The position numbers were made by a program, and so were the translations under genes. From NCBI RefSeq assembly GCF_023073335.1, contig NZ_JADPJG010000004.1, forward strand, positions 111,282 to 175,281: a stretch of 64,000 nucleotides of DNA, read 5' to 3'. A model generated the notes under the pieces. That model was not told where the DNA came from. It did no database searches and saw only the letters and a program-made list of their open reading frames with translations. Shown here piece after piece: positions 24,911 through 33,640 of the stretch. Source of the DNA: Bradyrhizobium sp. 21 (GTDB lineage: Bacteria; Pseudomonadota; Alphaproteobacteria; Rhizobiales; Xanthobacteraceae). The number at the start of each line of letters is the position of its first letter. Within the stretch, counting starts at the first letter, position 1.

Positions 24911-25052
24911 GAGGAAGCGGCACTAGCCACCCCACAGCGCTCGGCGCCTCCCTCCGGCAAGCGAACCTCGTCGATCGATCGGTCCCGCGGCTTGCCCCCC
25001 CGGCCACCCCAAAGCCATTTGACTATGGCGCCCTGATCGACGACAAGCCGCC

Positions 25053-25289
25053 ATGGCCAAAAAACCCGGAACCAATCCCAAAGGCGAATTCGCCTTCTTC
25101 AACGTCTTCTATGAAGACGGCTCCCAACGCTCCAACCGGCGCGTGCCCGCGGAATTGCTCGGCGGCCTCGACGGCGACGAACCCGCGCGCGCCTTCATCA
25201 TGGAGCAGGACCGCGAGATCGCCGAAAAATCCGGCCGCCCGGCGCTCGAGATCAAGAACCTCGAGCGGGTCGGGGCGAAGAAGAAATAG
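25053..25289 (+). CDS. Small conserved hypothetical protein (78 residues)
   Basis: A 78-residue hydrophilic protein with a lysine-rich start (MAKKPGTNPKG) and end (ERVGAKKK) and a central FFNVFYEDGSQRSNRRVPAELL segment. It has no membrane span or signal peptide. I recall similar small proteins in Bradyrhizobium without a known function. It converges with the DCC-family gene, with 18 bp between the stops. Confidence 0.7.
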   Translation: MAKKPGTNPKGEFAFFNVFYEDGSQRSNRRVPAELLGGLDGDEPARAFIMEQDREIAEKSGRPALEIKNLERVGAKKK

Positions 25290-25307
25290 GCCGATCCAAG
25301 CCGGCGC

Positions 25308-25688
25308 TCACCAGCGCCCGCTCCGCTTGTTCCAGGCAAACAGCAGATCGGCAAACCGGTCATAGACGAACCGCGTGAACGGCAGCGCCGCGCGATTGCC
25401 GAACAGCGCCGCAAGCCACCCCTCCCCCGGCGTCAGCCGCCAGAGCGCGATCGCCACATCCGCACCGACGATGAGCCCGCCCGCCTCATCGGTCGCGTGC
25501 AGGCGGCGCCTGATGTCGTCGAGCGTAGCGCCGAACTGCGCCAGCGCATCGGGCTGTTCGTTGATATCCCTGAATTCGATCGTGCCCGCGCGCACCAGCG
25601 CCAGCAGCTTGTTGCGCTGCCAGTCGATGCCCGCGTCGCAGACGGGGCAGCGGGTGTTGTACCAGACGGTAAGCTTGGCCAGCATCAT
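25308..25688 (-). CDS. DCC-family thiol-disulfide oxidoreductase-like protein (DUF393)
   Basis: The C-terminal 126 residues of a longer frame form a clear DCC domain: LTVWYNTRCPVCDAGIDW with the CPVC redox motif, EFRDINEQPDA, and GADVAIALWRLTPGEGW. The family is named for the Asp-x-Cys-x2-Cys signature; here the first Asp is replaced by Asn (YNTRCPVC). I place the start at the paired ATGs 25688/25685, because upstream residues in frame look non-coding. The redox partner is unknown. The gene follows rpoD on the same strand beyond a terminator. Confidence 0.82.
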   Translation of the reverse strand: MMLAKLTVWYNTRCPVCDAGIDWQRNKLLALVRAGTIEFRDINEQPDALAQFGATLDDIRRRLHATDEAGGLIVGADVAIALWRLTPGEGWLAALFGNRAALPFTRFVYDRFADLLFAWNKRSGRW

Positions 25689-25840
25689 CGAAGCATAGAT
25701 GTCGATCCTCACGACGTCGAGGCTGGAGCCATCCACGTGGAATTCCAGAATCGATGCGCCTTTCGCGCCGGAAGCATAAGCCGATAGAAAAGCAGATGAG
25801 CCTCTTGGCTGAACGCTGCCGACAAGTAGGCACCAACGAA

Positions 25841-25864
25841 AACGGCGGGCTTTCGCCCGCCGTT
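25841..25864 (-). terminator. Intrinsic terminator of rpoD
   Basis: Stem AACGGCGGGC/GCCCGCCGTT with a four-base loop, followed on the minus strand by TTTT, 37 bp after the rpoD stop. Confidence 0.88.
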
Positions 25865-25900
25865 CTTGCCTCAACAGACCGCCAAGCAGTGGCGCCTGAA

Positions 25901-28057
25901 CTAATTATCCAAAAAGCTCCGCAGCTTCCTTGACCGCGACGGATGCTTCAGCTTCCGCAGCGCCTTCGCTTCGATCTGACGGATACGCTCTCTCGTCACC
26001 GAGAACTGCTGGCCGACTTCCTCCAGCGTATGATCCGTGTTCATGCCGATGCCGAAGCGCATGCGCAGGACGCGTTCTTCGCGCGGCGTCAGAGATGCCA
26101 GCACGCGCGTGGTGGTCTCGCGCAGGTTCGACTGGATCGCGGCGTCGATCGGCAGGATCGCGTTCTTGTCCTCGATGAAATCGCCGAGATGTGAATCCTC
26201 CTCGTCACCGACGGGGGTTTCGAGAGAGAGCGGCTCCTTGGCGATCTTGAGGACCTTGCGGACCTTCTCCAAGGGCATGCCGAGCTTCTCGGCGAGCTCT
26301 TCCGGGGTCGGCTCGCGGCCGATCTCGTTGAGCATCTGGCGGCTCGTGCGCACGATCTTGTTGATCGTCTCGATCATGTGCACGGGGATGCGGATGGTGC
26401 GCGCCTGGTCGGCGATTGAGCGGGTGATCGCCTGCCGGATCCACCACGTCGCATAGGTCGAGAACTTGTAGCCGCGGCGGTACTCGAACTTGTCGACGGC
26501 CTTCATCAGGCCGATATTGCCTTCCTGGATCAGGTCGAGGAACTGCAGGCCGCGGTTGGTGTATTTCTTGGCGATCGAGATCACGAGACGGAGGTTGGCT
26601 TCCACCATCTCCTTCTTGGCCTGACGGGCTTCGCGCTCGCCCTTCTGCACGGAGTGCACGATCTTGCGGAACTCGATGATCTCAAGGCCGGTCAGCGCCG
26701 CGAGCTGATGCACCTCGTGGCGGAGGTCCTTGATGCGGTCCTTCTCGTGATGGACGAAGTTCTTCCAGCCCTTGGCCGACAGCTTCGAGACACGGTTGAG
26801 CCAGCGCGGATCGAGCTCCGAGCCGGTGTAGTTGCGCAAAAAGTCCTCGCGCGCGACGCCGTGGCTGTCGGCCAAGCGCATCAGGCGGCCCTCATGCGAG
26901 ACGAGGCGCTTGTTGATGTCGTAGAGCTGCTCGACCAGTGAGTCGATACGCGCCTGGTTCAGGCGCAGCGACTTCACCTCGACGATGATCTCGTCCTTGA
27001 GCTTGCGATATTTGCGCTCCTGGTGCGGCGAGAGCGAAGGCCCGTGCGAGGTGCTCTCGAGCTGGTTCTGGATGTCCTGTTCCTGAAGCTTGCGCAGCTT
27101 CTTGTAGCTGTCGGCGATCTTGTCGAAGATCTCGACGACCTTCGGCTTGAGCTCGGCCTCGATCGCCGCAAGCGACATCTGGTTCTCGAACTCGTCGTCC
27201 TCGTCCATGTCGGCTTCGGCGGCGGACTCGGCCGGGTCCTTCTCGCCTTCGCCGGCATTGCCGGGCGCAGGCGCGGCGCGGAACGGGGTCGGCGACGGCG
27301 GAGCGGCGGGCGGCGCCACATGCGCGGGCGCGGCACCAGCGACGGCGGCCTGGCCGCCCTCGGCCGGCGCTTCGCCATTCTCGCCGTTGGGACCGGCGAT
27401 CATCGCGTTGTTCATGCCGGCCTTGGCGTCGGGACCGGCATAGGTCGCTTCGAGATCGATGATGTCGCGAAGGAAGATCTTGCCTTCGTTGAGCTCATCG
27501 CGCCAGATGATGATGGCCTGGAAGGTCAGCGGGCTTTCGCAAAGCCCTGCGATCATCGCCTCGCGGCCGGCCTCGATGCGCTTGGCAATCGCGATTTCGC
27601 CTTCGCGGGACAAGAGCTCGACTGTGCCCATCTCGCGCAGATACATGCGCACGGGATCGTCAGTGCGCTCGCCCGGCTCGCTCTTCTTGACCTCGGTGAC
27701 GGCCTTCTGGGTGACCTCGACGAGCTCGTTGTCGGTCTCGTCCTCGCCGCCCTCGTCCTTGTCCTCTTCGCCTTCGCTATCGTCGGCTTCGGTGACGTTG
27801 ATGCCCATGTCCGAGAGCATCGACATGATGTCCTCGATCTGCTCGGGCGAGGTCTGGTCGGACGGCAAAACTTCGTTGAGCTGATCGAAGGTCACGAAGC
27901 CGCGCTTCTTGGCCTGCTTGATCATCTTCTTCACGGCCGCGTCGGACAGATCGAGCAACGGCGAGGGCGCGTCCTGGGAGTCCTTCTCCGGCGCGTCCGC
28001 TGCCTTGTCGTCTTTTTCCTTGTCCTTCGCCTGCAGCGTCTTTGCCTTGGTGGCCAT
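25901..28057 (-). CDS. rpoD: RNA polymerase primary sigma factor RpoD (sigma-70)
   Basis: A 718-residue housekeeping sigma factor. Region 1.1 is at about residues 35-85 and an acidic linker follows. Region 1.2 reads [20 protein letters not shown] long non-conserved insert contains a run rich in Ala and Pro (about residues 215-270) and an acidic patch. Region 2 has the -10-binding [19 protein letters not shown], and region 4 ends with [20 protein letters not shown]. It is about 100 residues longer than the E. coli protein because of the insert and the N-terminal Lys/Asp-rich extension. The start has a TTAGGAGC ribosome site. It lies downstream of dnaG on the same strand, as in the classic macromolecular-synthesis operon but with a 374-bp gap. 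Confidence 0.98.
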   Translation of the reverse strand: MATKAKTLQAKDKEKDDKAADAPEKDSQDAPSPLLDLSDAAVKKMIKQAKKRGFVTFDQLNEVLPSDQTSPEQIEDIMSMLSDMGINVTEADDSEGEEDKDEGGEDETDNELVEVTQKAVTEVKKSEPGERTDDPVRMYLREMGTVELLSREGEIAIAKRIEAGREAMIAGLCESPLTFQAIIIWRDELNEGKIFLRDIIDLEATYAGPDAKAGMNNAMIAGPNGENGEAPAEGGQAAVAGAAPAHVAPPAAPPSPTPFRAAPAPGNAGEGEKDPAESAAEADMDEDDEFENQMSLAAIEAELKPKVVEIFDKIADSYKKLRKLQEQDIQNQLESTSHGPSLSPHQERKYRKLKDEIIVEVKSLRLNQARIDSLVEQLYDINKRLVSHEGRLMRLADSHGVAREDFLRNYTGSELDPRWLNRVSKLSAKGWKNFVHHEKDRIKDLRHEVHQLAALTGLEIIEFRKIVHSVQKGEREARQAKKEMVEANLRLVISIAKKYTNRGLQFLDLIQEGNIGLMKAVDKFEYRRGYKFSTYATWWIRQAITRSIADQARTIRIPVHMIETINKIVRTSRQMLNEIGREPTPEELAEKLGMPLEKVRKVLKIAKEPLSLETPVGDEEDSHLGDFIEDKNAILPIDAAIQSNLRETTTRVLASLTPREERVLRMRFGIGMNTDHTLEEVGQQFSVTRERIRQIEAKALRKLKHPSRSRKLRSFLDN

Positions 28058-28431
28058 CCATTGCTCCTAAACGCGTTTCACACAGACGCTCGCCGCGCCC
28101 GCGCGAAATCACTTGAACCTGTTGCTCGACGCTCTCGCTTCGTCAGATCTCGACACGGAAAGGGCGGCGCGCATATCTCTCGCCACCCCGACCTTTCTCT
28201 CGCCGGATTTGCCTAACGCTTCGTGAGCCTCTTTGTCGCAGCGGATGCAGGTGAAGTGCCAACAGCTCTTGCGCGGATTCATTCCTGACGCGTCTGTTCT
28301 GCCTGCGGCCGCCTGGTGGCCAAAGTGCTACAAGACCGTTAAGCCTCGATTAACCCTGTTTTTGCCGCCAAACCTCGGATTTGGCGAGTCTTTTAGCGGT
28401 TCCGGCCTTGGCCGTCCGCATGATTCTTTCA
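28058..28431. other. dnaG-rpoD intergenic region
   Basis: A 374-bp stretch without a gene between dnaG and rpoD, both on the minus strand. It is long enough to hold an independent rpoD promoter. An AT-rich tract with GTTAA/TTAAC repeats lies at about 28338-28362, but I cannot assign -35 and -10 elements confidently. Confidence 0.6.
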
Positions 28432-30447
28432 TCACACGCTCTTCTGGAACCGGCCCGACAGCTCGCCAAAACCCTCGATCAGGGCCTCGGTGCCGTCGAC
28501 TTCGCCTATCCGAGCCTTGACGTCGCGCAGCCACGCCATATTGGCCTCGCTGGGATCTTCCCCCAAGGCCAGCTCGGCGTCTTTCAGCTCTCTAAGTAGT
28601 GAATGCCACTGCCGATGCAAGGCAACGAGCTGATGCCAGGTGGAGAGAACGTCGTCCCGTGCGGCGCCCTCGCGGGCGCCCCACACCGCCTGGGTCGTGA
28701 TGCCGCCCTCAACCCTTTGAATAAGCTGCAAAAAACCACCCTTTTCGAGATCGTCGCGCATCTTTTCGGCCAGCTCGCCGGGGTCCGGTGAATGGTGATG
28801 GTCGTTGGCAAAGGCGGCGATGATGCCGGCCCGGAGCTTATGGGCCTCGGGATGGGCCAGCTCCAGGGCCGCGACCTCCTCGAGATGCTCGTGCAGCAGC
28901 CAGGGGTGGTTGATCAGGCTCTGCAGGATCAGGGCCTCGCGGCGCGAGATGGCGCTGCGCTGGCTGCGCATGATCGGGCTCGCCGCCAGCTGGGCGCTCG
29001 CGGCCTGATAGGGGCCGGAGGGCAAAGGGGCGGATCCGGGCTGGCCGCGGCGTCCCTGGCCGCCAAATCCCTGACCGCCGAATCGATTCGCGCCCCCCCC
29101 GCCCCGGGGCTGGAACTGGCGGCCGGCGGCGCCGGAGCGGAAATTGCCACGGCCGGCAAAGCCGCCGCGTCCCCCGTCGGGGGCGAAGGTGCGCTGGAGC
29201 CGTTCGGCAAGATCCTGCCGATAATAGCGCCGCACCACCTCGTCGCGAATGCCGTCGGAGAGCTCCTTGACGCGTGCCTCCAGCGCCGCGCGGCGCTCGG
29301 GCGTGGCAAAGTTGCCGCCTTCGAGCTCGCGCGACCAGATCATTTCGGCGAGCGGCTTCGCCGCCGCGATCACCTCCTCGATGGCGCCGCGGCCACTGGT
29401 ACGCACGAGATCGTCGGGGTCCTGCCCTTCCGGCAGCAGCGCGAAGCGCAGGCTCTTGCCCGGGCTCAGGAACGGCAACGCGAGATCGGCCGCGCGGTAG
29501 GCGGCCTTCTGGCCGGCGCGGTCACCGTCGAAGCAGAGGATCGGCTCGTCCGCCATCTTCCAGAGCAGCGCGAGCTGGTTTTCGGTGAGCGCGGTGCCGA
29601 GCGGCGCCACGCTGCCGGCAAAGCCCGCGGTGACCATGGCGATGACGTCGACATAACCTTCGACCACGATCAGCGCGCTGCCGTCATGGGTGGCCTTGCG
29701 CGCGGTCTGGTGGTTGTAGAGATTGTCGCCCTTGTGGAAGAGCGGCGTCTCCGGCGAGTTCAAATATTTGGCCGGAACGTCCTTCTCCAGCGCGCGCCCG
29801 CCGAAGGCGATGACGCGGCCGCGCAGATCCGTGATCGGAAACATCACGCGATCGCGGAAGCGGTCATAGGGCACCGGGATGTCGTCGCCGGCCACCAGCA
29901 TGCCGGTCTCGACCATGTCCTCGACGGAGACGCCGAGCTTACCGAGATGCTCCTTCAGCGCGAAACGATCGGGTGAGGCGTAGCCCAGCCGAAACTGCAA
30001 TTGCGTCGCCGGCGAGATCGCGCGGTCGGCGAGATAGCCGCGCGCCTTGGCGCCGACGCGCGAGGCCAGCGTCTCCGCGAAAAACTTGGCCGCGAGATCC
30101 ATGACCTCATGCAGCGATTTGCGCCGCTGCTCGTGCCTGGCAGCGTCGGGCGTCACCGCCGGCAGTGGCAGGCCCGCCATGTTGGCGAGCCGCTCGACGG
30201 CCTCCGCGAACGGCAGGCCGTCGGTCTCCATCACGAAGCTGATGACGTCGCCATGCTTGCCGGAGGAGAAGTCGTGGTAAAAGCCCTTCTGGTCGTTGAC
30301 GTAGAAGGACGACGTCTTCTCCTGCTGGAACGGCGACAGCCCCTTCCACTCCCGCCCGGCCTTCTTCAGCTTGACGCGCTTGCCCACGACTTCGGAGACC
30401 GAAAGCCGGGCACGCAGCTCGTCGAGGAATTGGGGCGTGAAGCGCAT
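28432..30447 (-). CDS. dnaG: DNA primase DnaG lacking the zinc ligands
   Basis: A 671-residue primase that lays down RNA primers for DnaB-coupled replication. The N-terminal domain aligns with the CHC2 zinc-binding domain, but the four ligands are replaced: CPFH reads SPFQ (Ser38, Gln41) and CFGC reads DFSS (Asp59, Ser62). The central RNA polymerase (TOPRIM) domain is intact, with VVEGYVDVIAM and the metal-binding CFDGDRAGQKAA. A glycine/arginine-rich linker (around residues 430-470) is followed by the C-terminal DnaB-interacting domain. Loss of the zinc motif in rhizobial primases is, as I recall, seen in relatives, so this is probably not a broken gene. Confidence 0.96.
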   Translation of the reverse strand: MRFTPQFLDELRARLSVSEVVGKRVKLKKAGREWKGLSPFQQEKTSSFYVNDQKGFYHDFSSGKHGDVISFVMETDGLPFAEAVERLANMAGLPLPAVTPDAARHEQRRKSLHEVMDLAAKFFAETLASRVGAKARGYLADRAISPATQLQFRLGYASPDRFALKEHLGKLGVSVEDMVETGMLVAGDDIPVPYDRFRDRVMFPITDLRGRVIAFGGRALEKDVPAKYLNSPETPLFHKGDNLYNHQTARKATHDGSALIVVEGYVDVIAMVTAGFAGSVAPLGTALTENQLALLWKMADEPILCFDGDRAGQKAAYRAADLALPFLSPGKSLRFALLPEGQDPDDLVRTSGRGAIEEVIAAAKPLAEMIWSRELEGGNFATPERRAALEARVKELSDGIRDEVVRRYYRQDLAERLQRTFAPDGGRGGFAGRGNFRSGAAGRQFQPRGGGGANRFGGQGFGGQGRRGQPGSAPLPSGPYQAASAQLAASPIMRSQRSAISRREALILQSLINHPWLLHEHLEEVAALELAHPEAHKLRAGIIAAFANDHHHSPDPGELAEKMRDDLEKGGFLQLIQRVEGGITTQAVWGAREGAARDDVLSTWHQLVALHRQWHSLLRELKDAELALGEDPSEANMAWLRDVKARIGEVDGTEALIEGFGELSGRFQKSV

Positions 30448-30608
30448 GATGTTGATTTCTGGGGTGAGTCGGGCGTTAGGCCAGTCGGATAGGCATATAA
30501 GGATGGCCCTGGGAAATACGAAGCACTTGGGGCTTCTCCCGGTTATTCACAGGTCGAAAGCTTCGACAGGGAGCTTGAACTGAGCCCGGTTCCACGCTTC
30601 CATGGGCC

Positions 30609-31172
30609 ATGTTCAGGACCTTTCGAGGCGGCCAGAGCGGGGGGTGGCGCATCACCTCGATTTCGCCGGTGAAGGGCGAGCCCCTCGCCTTCATGCCGGC
30701 GCTGTCGGTCACCGACAGCGAGGCCATCTCATTGCCGCTGGTGCCCTCGCGCAACGCCTGGCGGCTGGTCGGTGTCGCCAGCAGTTTGCGCTACACCGAG
30801 CGCGGCGAGAAGCAGCAGCTCACCGCCGTGCAGGCTGGCCTCGGCCGGATCGAGGCCACCTCTGCGGCGCTGATCCCGATCCGCAAGTCGCAGGCCTGGT
30901 GGGAGCTGACCCAGGAAGAGCGCCGCCGGATATTTGAAGACAAATCGCACCACATCGCGAGCAGCCTGCGCTTCCTGCCGGCCATCGCACGGCAGCTCTA
31001 TCATTGCCGCGACCTCGGCGGGCCCTTCGATTTCCTGACCTGGTTCGAATTCGCGCCCGCGCACGCCTCGCTGTTCGAGGAGCTGGTGGCGATGCTCAGG
31101 CGAACCGAGGAGTGGACCTATGTCGAGCGCGAAGTCGATGTGCGCGCGGTGAAGGAAGTGCTTTCGGCCTAA
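30609..31172 (+). CDS. Chlorite dismutase-family heme protein (short, dimeric type)
   Basis: A 187-residue single-domain member of the chlorite dismutase/HemQ superfamily. The probable proximal heme ligand is His115 in SHHIASSLRF. Arg128 in LPAIARQLYHCRDLGGPFDF lies 13 residues later, the same spacing as the ligand His and catalytic distal Arg of the characterised short enzyme of Nitrobacter winogradskyi (from memory). The following FLTWFEFAPAHASLFEELV is also typical. If active it would convert chlorite to chloride and oxygen; alternatively it may be a heme protein of other function. No signal peptide is visible, so it is cytoplasmic. It stands alone, with a dispersed palindrome directly after its stop. 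Confidence 0.87.
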   Translation: MFRTFRGGQSGGWRITSISPVKGEPLAFMPALSVTDSEAISLPLVPSRNAWRLVGVASSLRYTERGEKQQLTAVQAGLGRIEATSAALIPIRKSQAWWELTQEERRRIFEDKSHHIASSLRFLPAIARQLYHCRDLGGPFDFLTWFEFAPAHASLFEELVAMLRRTEEWTYVEREVDVRAVKEVLSA

Positions 31173-31218
31173 ATCATGATCCGGAAAAGTGCGCAGCGGT
31201 TTTCCGAGAAGATCATGC
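31173..31218. repeat. Dispersed palindromic element after the Cld-family gene
   Basis: An element reading ATCATGATCCGGAAAAG at the left and TTTTCCGAGAAGATCATG at the right, an imperfect inverted repeat around GTGCGCAGCGG. I recall near-identical copies in many Bradyrhizobium, Rhodopseudomonas and Nitrobacter intergenic regions. It begins directly at the stop codon and could act as a terminator. Confidence 0.7.
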
Positions 31219-31229
31219 TCGGCAAATAA

Positions 31230-31628
31230 CTAGTGCTCCAGGAAGCGGCCGGTCTCGATGAGGGGCAGATCGGTCACGGGCCAGTTGTAGATGTAGGTCC
31301 AGGCTTTCTCAGCGGTACCGTCCGGCAGCGTGACGTCGATCAGCTTGCGCAGATATTCGGTCGGCTCCGGAAAGCCCTCGCCGCAGGCCTCGTACATGTC
31401 GAGCTCGCCCAGGAGCTCGTCGGGCACGCGCATGTGAAAGAGTTCGCCGTGGACGCGGTCCGACGGCCCATCGGATAGCAGCAGCCCCGGATAATGCTTT
31501 ACCAGGACGAGCCGGCCGCGGCAGGTCGCCTCTCCCAGAAAATCCGCGTGGCCCGCGAGCAGCCGCGCCATCGGATGGTCGAAGCCGCGCATCAGCGTGC
31601 CGTAGACGAAAAGACGATCGGAGGTCAT
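31230..31628 (-). CDS. Gamma-glutamylcyclotransferase-like (AIG2/GGCT) protein
   Basis: A 132-residue protein with the GGCT-fold start MTSDRLFVYGTLMRGFDHP, where YGTLM forms the conserved substrate-binding loop. VHGELFHM and the acidic DMYEACGEGFPEPTEYLR follow, the latter supplying the likely catalytic Glu. It probably acts on a gamma-glutamyl substrate in the cytoplasm. The ATG at 31628 is used; the frame is open upstream to 31706, but that part reads through a REP element (MGPGLRRDD) and is not genuine coding. Confidence 0.86.
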   Translation of the reverse strand: MTSDRLFVYGTLMRGFDHPMARLLAGHADFLGEATCRGRLVLVKHYPGLLLSDGPSDRVHGELFHMRVPDELLGELDMYEACGEGFPEPTEYLRKLIDVTLPDGTAEKAWTYIYNWPVTDLPLIETGRFLEH

Positions 31629-31679
31629 GGGCGCTCTATAGCCGTGAATTAAGCGGAGCGACAGCGCTACACATTCGCT

Positions 31680-31805
31680 GTCGTCCCGGCGCAGGCCGGG
31701 ACCCATACCGCGTGATCTATCGATGCGGATGGTAGGAATACCGAACGACGATCTTCGCCAAATTTCTTCCTGTGGTTATGGGTCCCCGCCTTCGCCGGGA
31801 CGACG
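31680..31805. repeat. Paired inverted REP-like elements (copy 3)
   Basis: Element TCGTCCCGGCGCAGGCCGGGA at 31680-31706 and its inverse at 31778-31805, 71 bp apart. The spacer contains ATCTTCGCCAAA and GTGGTTATGGGTC, shared with copy 4. Confidence 0.85.
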
Positions 31806-31830
31806 ATGGAGAGATTGTGCGCGCATTTCT

Positions 31831-32742
31831 TTAAGAAACCTCGGTTGCCAGCGCCCGGCCGCTGCGCTGCTCGTCCGAGACCACCTTGATGCTCACCTCC
31901 ATGGCGTCGAACGCGTCCTGCGCGCCGATATAGACGCCGTGCAGCGGGATCGCCTGGCGCGGGTCGCGGGCGACCGCGACGCGGATGAGGTCGCGGGTGC
32001 CGACGATGCCGTTGGTCGGATCGAATTCGATCCAGCCCGCGCTCGGCAGATAGACCTGCACCCAGGCATGCGTCGAGCCGCCGCCGACATGGCGCTGCGC
32101 GATGTCTTCCGGCACGAAGATGTAGCCGGAGACGAACCGCGCGGCGATGCCGAGCTGGCGCAGCGCCTCGATCATGAACAGCGCATAGTCGCGGCAGGTG
32201 CCGGTGCCCGATTGCAGGGTCAGAAGCGGATGCTGTGTACCGGGCTCGTGACGCTTGCGGTAATTGAACTGCTTGCGGATGGCGTGCGTGATGCCGCTCA
32301 GGATCTTGAAGGTCGGCGACGGCGAATCCTCGTCGAGGAAGCCGCGTGCCCACTCCGCGATCTCGCCTCCGGTATCGGCATATTGCGGCGTGATGTACTG
32401 GACGAGATCGGGAAACTCCTCGTCGTCATAGACGAAGGGATAGAAATAGGCGGGATCGTCCGGCGTCAGTGCGAACTCCTCGACCGGATTGTGTTCGACG
32501 GTGACGTGCCAGTCAAAGCACAACGTGTGCGCGCGTTCGTCGAAATCGGCGATCGCGACCGAATTGCCGAACACGTCGTGGATCCAGTGCAGCGACATCG
32601 GCTCGGGCGAGATTTTGAGCTGGCTGTCGAGCACGCGCAGATCGTGCCCGTCACGCGGACGCAGCATGATCTTGTGTTCGCCGAACGCCACGGGGCGGTT
32701 GTAGCGATATTCGGTCTTGTGATGAATGGTCAGCAGCGGCAT
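31831..32742 (-). CDS. Transglutaminase-like cysteine protease-family protein
   Basis: A 303-residue protein with an N-terminal bacterial transglutaminase-associated beta domain (TIHHKTEYRYNRPVAFGEH) and a transglutaminase core. The triad is visible: Cys in GTGTCRDYALFM, His in STHAWVQVYLP and Asp in WIEFDPTNG. No signal peptide is evident, so it is cytoplasmic or unconventional. Such proteins act as proteases or amidases rather than cross-linking enzymes. In many bacteria they sit beside alpha-E and ATP-grasp proteins, which are absent here. Substrate unknown. Confidence 0.9.
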   Translation of the reverse strand: MPLLTIHHKTEYRYNRPVAFGEHKIMLRPRDGHDLRVLDSQLKISPEPMSLHWIHDVFGNSVAIADFDERAHTLCFDWHVTVEHNPVEEFALTPDDPAYFYPFVYDDEEFPDLVQYITPQYADTGGEIAEWARGFLDEDSPSPTFKILSGITHAIRKQFNYRKRHEPGTQHPLLTLQSGTGTCRDYALFMIEALRQLGIAARFVSGYIFVPEDIAQRHVGGGSTHAWVQVYLPSAGWIEFDPTNGIVGTRDLIRVAVARDPRQAIPLHGVYIGAQDAFDAMEVSIKVVSDEQRSGRALATEVS

Positions 32743-32833
32743 CGTCAGGCAATCATGATGAGTTAGGGCGGAGCAATCTATAGCGATTTCCGCCCGATTC
32801 TTGGAGTGACTGCTTCTACATTAGGCAATCAGG

Positions 32834-33640
32834 ATGGCTTTGGACACAGTCGACGCGGCCGATCAACTCCTCGGCGAGGGTGACATTCCGCCAGTGCATG
32901 AGGTGAATGCGCAGGCGACATCGCCTTTTTTGCTCATTTCGGATCATTACGGACGGATCCTGCCTCGCGCGCTCGGCGATCTCGGCGTCACCGAGGCCGA
33001 GCTGACGCGGCACATCGCCTGGGACATCGGCATCGCCGGTGTCGCCGATCGGCTGGCTGGGATGCTGGATGCGCATCTGGTCGCGCAGCGCTATTCGCGG
33101 CTCGTGATCGATTGCAACCGGCCGCCAGGGGCCGTGAGCTCGATCCCCGTCATTTCCGAGGCAACAGCAATCCCGCGCAACGAGGGCATCTCCGAGGGCG
33201 AGCGCGCCGCAAGGCGCCGCGAGATCTTCGAGCCCTATCATCACCGTATCGATGCCGCGATCGACCGCCGCCTGCACGGCCAGCGCCCGACGGTGCTGGT
33301 GTCGCTGCACAGCTTCACGCCGGTCTATGCCGGCGTCGCCCGGCCCTGGCACATCGGCGCACTGTACAACCGTGACACCGTGCTGCCGCAGCTGCTGCTC
33401 AAGCATCTGCGCAGCGAGAGCGATCTCGTCGTCGGCGACAACGAGCCCTATGCAGTGAGCGACCTCACCGACTACAGCATTCCCGTGCACGGCGAAGCCC
33501 GCGGCCTCGTCAACACCGGCATCGAGATCCGCCAGGATCTCATTGCCGACCAGTCCGGCCAGCAGCAATGGGCCGAGCGGCTGGCGCGGATTTTTGCGGA
33601 GATCGAGCTGGAATTGCGCAGGGAGCGGCTGGTCGATTAG
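32834..33640 (+). CDS. N-formylglutamate amidohydrolase-family protein
   Basis: A 268-residue member of the FGase family (PF05013): an early ISDHYGRILP motif with a metal-ligand His, WDIGIAGVADRL, SRLVIDCNRPPG, and VSLHSFTPVYAGVARPWHIG, followed by VGDNEPYAVSD. Classical FGases hydrolyse N-formylglutamate to glutamate and formate at the end of histidine degradation. No other hut gene is nearby, so a different N-acyl substrate is possible. Its last four bases overlap the stop of the convergent DUF3592 gene. Confidence 0.88.
   Translation: MALDTVDAADQLLGEGDIPPVHEVNAQATSPFLLISDHYGRILPRALGDLGVTEAELTRHIAWDIGIAGVADRLAGMLDAHLVAQRYSRLVIDCNRPPGAVSSIPVISEATAIPRNEGISEGERAARRREIFEPYHHRIDAAIDRRLHGQRPTVLVSLHSFTPVYAGVARPWHIGALYNRDTVLPQLLLKHLRSESDLVVGDNEPYAVSDLTDYSIPVHGEARGLVNTGIEIRQDLIADQSGQQQWAERLARIFAEIELELRRERLVD

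Larger units (their letters stand above)
24470..25052. other. Intergenic stretch with short tandem repeats and one strong hairpin
   Basis: No gene can be supported in these 583 bp. They hold a 16-bp tandem repeat (24581-24634) and a 14-base-stem hairpin (24877-24910). Small frames here have no ribosome sites or recognisable domains. Confidence 0.6.
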
